DNA of 20,406 bases from JAGLCW01 sp964422555 (lineage in GTDB: Bacteria > Caldisericota > Caldisericia > UBA6126): the NCBI GenBank assembly GCA_964422555.1, contig CAYRBR010000025.1:1-20406 (forward strand), in the 5' to 3' direction. The notes below the pieces were generated by a model. It was not told the DNA's origin and ran no database searches. It saw only the letters and a program-made list of their open reading frames with translations. The number at the start of each line of letters is the position of its first letter. The first letter of the stretch is position 1. Shown one piece after another: positions 15,997 to 20,406 of the stretch. The position numbers and the translations under genes are program-made.

Positions 15997-17093
15997 TTTA
16001 TGGCAAATGTTTTTTCAATGGGAAGTTGTAATTCCACGGTTGTTCCATGGCCCTTTTTAGATTCGATTTTCAAATCCCCTCCATGGATGGCAGCAATTTT
16101 TTTTGAAATTGGTAGTCCAAGTCCTGTTCCTTGACTCTTTCTGTAATCTTCGTTCAATGGAACTAAAAAGAAAGGTTGGAAAAGATCTTTTATATATTGT
16201 TGAGGAATTCCAATTCCCTGGTCTTTTATTGTGGTGCAAACCATATGATCTTTTTTAAAACACTCAACAACTATATCTCCCTGATCCGAAAATTTAATTG
16301 CGTTTATTAGAGCAGACAATATAACTTTTTGAATACTATCATGATCGTATTCAATTTCAGGAACATCCACAGATGGTTCAAAATATATTCGAAGACCCTT
16401 CTTTTCTGCATCTCTTTTCACGATAGTTATTGCTTCTTTAATTGTTTGAATAATATCATCGCGTTTTTTCCGAAGATTGTACTCTCCATTGCTTAATTGA
16501 CTATATTCAACAATATCATCAGTAAGAGCATTCAACTTTTGAATATTCTTGGAAGCTAAAGAACATAATTCGGCTTGTTTCTCATTCACAGATCCAAATG
16601 TTTCTCTTGAAATCATATCAACAGAAGCCTTAATATTTGTCAAGTGAGTTTTGAAATAATGCGACATCCCTCTCAATAGGAGTACACCACCTTTGCATTT
16701 ATTGGACTGCAAAACAGTTGTAAAGATGGATTTTAACAAATCAGCACTCGTTACTCTATTTTTAATCAAGATGTCTGTTGCTCCGTTTGCAATATATTTA
16801 CATATTTTATTGGCATTAATTGTACTAACTAAAGCAACAATGGGATAGTTTGGATAATGAGTATGGAAATAGGACAAGGTTTCTGTATCTGATAAGTATT
16901 TGGAATCGACATCCAGCAAAACAAGGTCAAACTTCTTATTTTTAGCCAATCGAAGTCCATCATCCATTCTTGAAGCCCAGGAAATCTCGATATCATAACC
17001 CTGAGAATCCTGTAATAAGCTCTCAATCAATCGAGCATTACCGGCATTATTTTCAATTAACAAAACGGAGATTTCAGTCTTTTTATCATTCAT
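15993..17093 (-). CDS. Receiver domain-histidine kinase hybrid, soluble
   Basis: A 366-residue signalling protein with no membrane segment. Residues 1-128 are a receiver domain with phospho-acceptor Asp61 (LVLLDVDS) and conserved Lys111 (DILIKNR). The N-terminal acidic pair is IENN (Glu14-Asn15) where most receivers have two acids, so magnesium binding may be altered. The dimerisation/phosphotransfer helix starts at SHYFKTHLTNI with His145, an unusual version of the common SHELRTPL. The ATPase domain has the N-box LINAIKFSD, DQGIGIP and GTGLGLPISKKI. It therefore looks like a kinase that receives a signal by phosphorylation rather than by a membrane sensor. Its partner is not in the window. 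AAGGAT precedes the ATG. The stop overlaps the larA start by 4 bp, which links the two in one operon. Confidence 0.9.
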   Translation of the reverse strand: MNDKKTEISVLLIENNAGNARLIESLLQDSQGYDIEISWASRMDDGLRLAKNKKFDLVLLDVDSKYLSDTETLSYFHTHYPNYPIVALVSTINANKICKYIANGATDILIKNRVTSADLLKSIFTTVLQSNKCKGGVLLLRGMSHYFKTHLTNIKASVDMISRETFGSVNEKQAELCSLASKNIQKLNALTDDIVEYSQLSNGEYNLRKKRDDIIQTIKEAITIVKRDAEKKGLRIYFEPSVDVPEIEYDHDSIQKVILSALINAIKFSDQGDIVVECFKKDHMVCTTIKDQGIGIPQQYIKDLFQPFFLVPLNEDYRKSQGTGLGLPISKKIAAIHGGDLKIESKKGHGTTVELQLPIEKTFAIK

Positions 17094-17113
17094 GGTGTGA
17101 CATCCTTTTCTTT

Positions 17114-17142
17114 TTTATATCACGATTCGCTATAATAAGCAA
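17114..17142 (-). promoter_or_regulatory. Sigma-70-type promoter for the kinase-larA operon
   Basis: On the minus strand, TTGCTT (17137-17142), exactly 17 bp and TATAAA (17114-17119) form a good promoter. Transcription would start near 17107, leaving a short leader that just includes AAGGAT before the ATG at 17093. The forward TATAAT (17131-17136) lies inside its spacer. Confidence 0.6.
17131..17136 (+). promoter_or_regulatory. Probable -10 box for the permease-glycosyltransferase unit
   Basis: A perfect TATAAT lies 41 bases before the permease start codon. The -35 region (TTCTTT/TTTCTT) is weak. It is nested in the spacer of the divergent kinase promoter, so use of one should hinder the other. 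Confidence 0.45.
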
Positions 17143-17177
17143 TGTAATAACATGAAATATTGCACCTGGAGTTTACT

Positions 17178-19424
17178 ATGGCCAAAAAACTAGATCGATC
17201 AATACGACTATTCTCAGCTGTGAATATTGGAGTTGGGACAATGATTGGCTCTGCTATTTTTGTTCTGGTTGGCACTAGCATGGAGCTAGCTGGTCCTTCT
17301 GCGTTTATCTCTATAGGGCTTTCAGGGATTGCTGCACTATTTACTGCTTTCTCATTTGCTGAGTTAGTGACTGTAATTCCAACAGCTGGTGGTGGATATG
17401 CCTATGTAAAATCAGCCAGTAAAAATGGAATTATTGGATTCATCAGTGGCTGGGCTTTTTGGCTAGGATATGCTATGTCCTGTGGGCTCTTTGCACTTGG
17501 ATTTGGAAACTACGTAGTCTATTTCCTTTCTCTGGCTGGAATTTCTTTCCCTCCCCTGTTTGCTTCTTATTTTTTGATTGTTGTTTTTGTAGCATTAAAC
17601 ATAAAAGGTTCTAAAAATTCAACTGGACTTCAAAACTGGATTACATCTATATTGATTCTAATTCTCATTGCTTATATTGGAATTGGCTTCTTTCATATTG
17701 ATCCAAAAAATCTTACACCTTTGTTTCCTATGAAATTCAGTGGCACTGTTAGTGCAATTGGTATCTTATATATTACTTATATTGGATACGGACTAATTAC
17801 AACCATGAGTGAAGAGATAGTAAATCCCAAAAAAACAATTCCAAAATCAATTTTCCTTTCTACAACTCTTGTTGTTGTTCTGAAAATTCTAGTGTTTTTG
17901 ATAGCTGCTGGAGTCGTTTCGTGGACATTATTGGTTCCATCTGTCACAAATACACCCATGATTGATACAGCCACAAAGATGATTGGACCCTGGGGTGGAT
18001 ATATCTTTGCTTTTGCTGGACTCTTAGCTACTACGTCAAGTATCAATACAGCCATTCTTGCCTCCTCTAGAACATCCTATGCCCTTAGTAAAGATAGACG
18101 TTTTCCGTACGCATTCAGTTCCATCAATCGTACTACTAAAACTCCAGTGTTAAGCATCATTTTTGCAGGCTTCATTGCTGTAATTTCTACATCTTTACGT
18201 AATTTAGAGCAAATCTCCACAATCACTGCTCTATTTTCACTTATTGGCTATAGCTTTGTTAATATCGCTGTAATACAGCTTCGTAAGCAAAAACCTCTTG
18301 AAGAAAGAGCTTTTAAAGTTCCTTTATATCCCCTACCACCCATCATAGGAACGATCATTAATGGAGTATTAATTGTACAATTAGTACTCTCCGACATTCC
18401 TTCCACCGTAATAGCCATTGCTATTTTAATTGCTGGTACTGTGTATTATTATTATCTGTATCCAAAGATACAAAATTTACCAAAAGGGATAAGTCCTGCA
18501 GTTATGCCAACAATAACCCAAAAAAGTCTTACTATGTGTACGGATGAATACTCTATTCTGGTGCCTCTTGGAAATCCTAACACAGCAGAGGCATTGCTGA
18601 ACATTTCTTATATGATTGCAAAAGGTAGTCCTTGTGGTAAAGTAATCCCAGCTCATGTAGTTGAGTTACCAGATTCTCTTCCTATCAATTCAAAATACAC
18701 TGAGTTTCAAGATTTACTTAAAAACTATAATTTGCTCAAGGAAAAAACCAAAAAAATTGCTTCAAAATATTCCAGTGATGTAGAAACCACTTTAATTTAC
18801 TCTAGGAAGAGAACCGATGCAATTGTGAATTTTTCTATCGAAAATTCAATCGACCTTACAGTTATTGGATGGCACAAATCGGGACTAGCATACAATATGC
18901 TAAACGGAATGATCCCCCACATACTAAAGAGTTCTATACCAACGGTTGCAGTCTATCGACCCGTACAAAATCGAACAACAAAAATTAAGAAAATTCTTTT
19001 CCCTTATTCCGGAGGTATCTACGGAACAACAGTTGCCTCAATTGTTAAACGGATTGCCTCCTACAATAGTGCTTTTGTCACACTACTAAATATTATTGAT
19101 AAAGATAACTCACAAGAAGAAAAGGAAGAAATTGAAACGGTTTTTCTTGCTTCATTGGAAGCTCTTGATGTAAAAGGAGAAATAAAAACAATAGAATCAA
19201 GAAGAAATAATGATGCTTCCGCCATCATTGATGAATCTAAGGCAAACGACTTGCTTGTACTCGGAATGGAACCACGATGGGATATCCGAGAAACTGTAAC
19301 TGGATTCTCGACAGATACTGTTACAGAACACTCGCATTGTAATGTTCTTCTAATTCGAGATCGGACAACTCCCTTAAATGCTAAACTGTTTCGACGAGTA
19401 ATAGATAAAATTAACAAATTCTAA
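17178..19424 (+). CDS. APC-family amino acid permease with two C-terminal USP domains
   Basis: A 748-residue membrane protein. Residues about 1-435 form an APC-superfamily transporter of roughly 12 membrane segments, opening with the hallmark NIGVGTMIGSAIFVLVG (substrate-binding unwound helix 1), followed by PTAGGGYAYVKSA and the conserved YIGYGLITTMSEEIVNPKKTIPKSI. The C-terminal third is cytoplasmic and contains two universal-stress-protein-like domains: about 453-590 (YSILVPLGNPNTAEALL to PTVAVYRP) and about 600-730 (IKKILFPYSGGIYGTT to CNVLLIRD). USP domains often bind ATP or AMP and may regulate transport; nucleotide binding here is not proven. The start at 17178 is preferred over a TTG at 17160 because GGAG lies 6 bases upstream of this ATG. 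The next gene begins 2 bp after the stop. Confidence 0.9.
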   Translation: MAKKLDRSIRLFSAVNIGVGTMIGSAIFVLVGTSMELAGPSAFISIGLSGIAALFTAFSFAELVTVIPTAGGGYAYVKSASKNGIIGFISGWAFWLGYAMSCGLFALGFGNYVVYFLSLAGISFPPLFASYFLIVVFVALNIKGSKNSTGLQNWITSILILILIAYIGIGFFHIDPKNLTPLFPMKFSGTVSAIGILYITYIGYGLITTMSEEIVNPKKTIPKSIFLSTTLVVVLKILVFLIAAGVVSWTLLVPSVTNTPMIDTATKMIGPWGGYIFAFAGLLATTSSINTAILASSRTSYALSKDRRFPYAFSSINRTTKTPVLSIIFAGFIAVISTSLRNLEQISTITALFSLIGYSFVNIAVIQLRKQKPLEERAFKVPLYPLPPIIGTIINGVLIVQLVLSDIPSTVIAIAILIAGTVYYYYLYPKIQNLPKGISPAVMPTITQKSLTMCTDEYSILVPLGNPNTAEALLNISYMIAKGSPCGKVIPAHVVELPDSLPINSKYTEFQDLLKNYNLLKEKTKKIASKYSSDVETTLIYSRKRTDAIVNFSIENSIDLTVIGWHKSGLAYNMLNGMIPHILKSSIPTVAVYRPVQNRTTKIKKILFPYSGGIYGTTVASIVKRIASYNSAFVTLLNIIDKDNSQEEKEEIETVFLASLEALDVKGEIKTIESRRNNDASAIIDESKANDLLVLGMEPRWDIRETVTGFSTDTVTEHSHCNVLLIRDRTTPLNAKLFRRVIDKINKF

Positions 19425-19426
19425 CA

Positions 19427-20406
19427 ATGACTAATTTGCTTTCGGTAAAGAAAAATATTTGTTATTTCACACTTCCAGCTTATGGCCATATATACCCTTC
19501 CTTGGATTACATTCGCAAATTAGTAAAAAAAGGTCACACTGTTTATTATTTTTCAGTTCCCAAGTTTAAAGACCTTATCAATTCTGTGGGAGCCAATTAT
19601 GTAGATGTATTTGCCTACATGCCAACGTCTTTCAAAAAAGAATATACTAATCTGCAAAAAAATATGTTTATCGCAAGCTCACACCTACTTCAAACAGCAG
19701 GATACTCCATGAAAATTAGCTATCAAATAGTAAACGCTATTTCAGACAATAAAAGTCGATGGAATCCAGAATTGGTTATTCATGATAACTGCTGTTTATG
19801 GGGGAAAATCTTGGCTAATATATGGCAGGTACCTGCTATTTGTACTTTTTCAACATTTGTATATTCAGGGCAAGATTTGTTTTCCTTGCCTTTATCCTGG
19901 ATTTTCTATGAAGTAAAAGAATGGAAAGCATTTTATACCTTTCTCTCGTTCCGAAAAAAGCTTTTAAAAAAATTTCCAGAACTTAAAATCACATTTTTTG
20001 ACATGATTCAGAATAGAGAAAAAACAAATATCTTGTTTATGGACAAAAAACTTCAAAAAAACTCTCAGAACTTACCTACAAACTTCCACTTTATTCCAAG
20101 ACCGTTTCAAAACTTTGGGAATCAAAAATTCATACCCTTTTTTGACAAAGACTTTGTATACGTTTCCCTTGGAACCATTCATTCTCAGAATTCCAATTTA
20201 TATCAACTCATTATTAACATCCTGGGTAAAAACGGAATTCCCGCAATTGTTTCCCTAGGTGGTCTAACGACACAAATAAAAAACAATTATCTTTCACTGA
20301 TAAAAATTTACAGAGAAGTGAATCAAATAGAGACTTTGAAAAGCTGTTCTATATGCATCACACATGGAGGTATGAATAGCTGTTTAGAAGTGATTCTATT
20401 ATATTG
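19427..20406 (+). CDS. GT1/MGT-type glycosyltransferase (partial, cut by window end)
   Basis: An open frame from ATG 19427 runs off the window after 326 codons. It begins with a beta strand and the acceptor-domain motif LPAYGHIYP, with His21 at the usual catalytic-base position of UDP-glycosyltransferases. The second Rossmann domain contains FVYVSLGTIHSQN (typical start of the donor-binding half) and CITHGGMNSCLEVI, the MGT-family signature THGGMNS (His313). It should transfer a sugar from a nucleotide donor to a lipid or small molecule; the substrate cannot be told. About 60-80 residues are probably missing from the C terminus. The start has no clear ribosome site and lies 2 bp after the permease stop, so translation is probably coupled. 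Confidence 0.88.
   Translation, partial: MTNLLSVKKNICYFTLPAYGHIYPSLDYIRKLVKKGHTVYYFSVPKFKDLINSVGANYVDVFAYMPTSFKKEYTNLQKNMFIASSHLLQTAGYSMKISYQIVNAISDNKSRWNPELVIHDNCCLWGKILANIWQVPAICTFSTFVYSGQDLFSLPLSWIFYEVKEWKAFYTFLSFRKKLLKKFPELKITFFDMIQNREKTNILFMDKKLQKNSQNLPTNFHFIPRPFQNFGNQKFIPFFDKDFVYVSLGTIHSQNSNLYQLIINILGKNGIPAIVSLGGLTTQIKNNYLSLIKIYREVNQIETLKSCSICITHGGMNSCLEVILLY

Noticed and set aside
17160..17177. TTG start for the permease
   Set aside because: The GGAG ribosome site falls inside this extension, and the ATG at 17178 has proper spacing from it.
1..20406. CRISPR arrays, tRNAs, insertion sequences, phage genes or defence islands
   Set aside because: I looked for direct repeats with spacers, cloverleaf-like segments, transposase or integrase motifs and defence-gene clusters and found none; all genes have housekeeping, transport, signalling or secretory signatures.

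Overview
The window is AT-rich bacterial chromosomal DNA. Genes are densely packed and most begin with a clear GGAGG-type ribosome binding site. The gene mix is a TPP-riboswitch-controlled ThiXYZ uptake system, lipoproteins, a UPF0316 protein, a LarA-type racemase, an APC permease fused to USP domains and very large secreted multidomain proteins. It would suit a low-GC bacterium of Bacillota or Spirochaetota type, but nothing visible (no rRNA, no marker protein) settles the phylum. I see no tRNA, rRNA, CRISPR array, insertion sequence, prophage or integrase, and no gene-free stretch over 300 bases.

Layout. (1) 10-4440, minus strand: a UPF0316/DUF2179 membrane protein, then a ~1265-residue secreted C25 (gingipain-type) cysteine peptidase. 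(2) 4517-5308, plus: a PHP-family histidinol-phosphatase-like enzyme with an apparently leaderless promoter. It converges on, and overlaps by 17 bp, (3) a minus-strand operon at 5292-7643: OsmC-like protein, cyclophilin lipoprotein, diacylglycerol-kinase-like lipid kinase. (4) 7710-10349, plus: a TPP riboswitch followed by overlapping thiX-thiY-thiZ genes for pyrimidine thiamine-precursor uptake. (5) 10448-11434, plus: a lipoate-protein ligase gene interrupted by one in-frame TAA. (6) 11494-14706, plus: a 1070-residue secreted protein with FG-GAP/VCBS repeats, a transglutaminase-like Cys-His-Asp domain and a copper-amine-oxidase-N-like domain. It faces (7) 14734-17093, minus: a soluble receiver-histidine kinase whose stop overlaps the start of a LarA-type nickel-pincer racemase. 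One bidirectional terminator hairpin lies between (6) and (7). (8) 17178-20406, plus: an APC permease with two C-terminal USP domains, then a GT1/MGT-type glycosyltransferase cut by the window edge.

The most informative signals are as follows. The riboswitch expression platform offers two mutually exclusive structures: a 10-bp hairpin that buries the thiX start codon, and a ~17-bp long-range helix that would dismantle both the aptamer and that hairpin. The lplA reading frame is full length except for a single stop codon. The hisK-like gene starts a few bases after its predicted -10 box. Two giant exported proteins have unusual domain orders built around a Cys-His catalytic pair (C25 peptidase) and a Cys-His-Asp triad (transglutaminase-like). 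No complete new defence or mobile system is evident.
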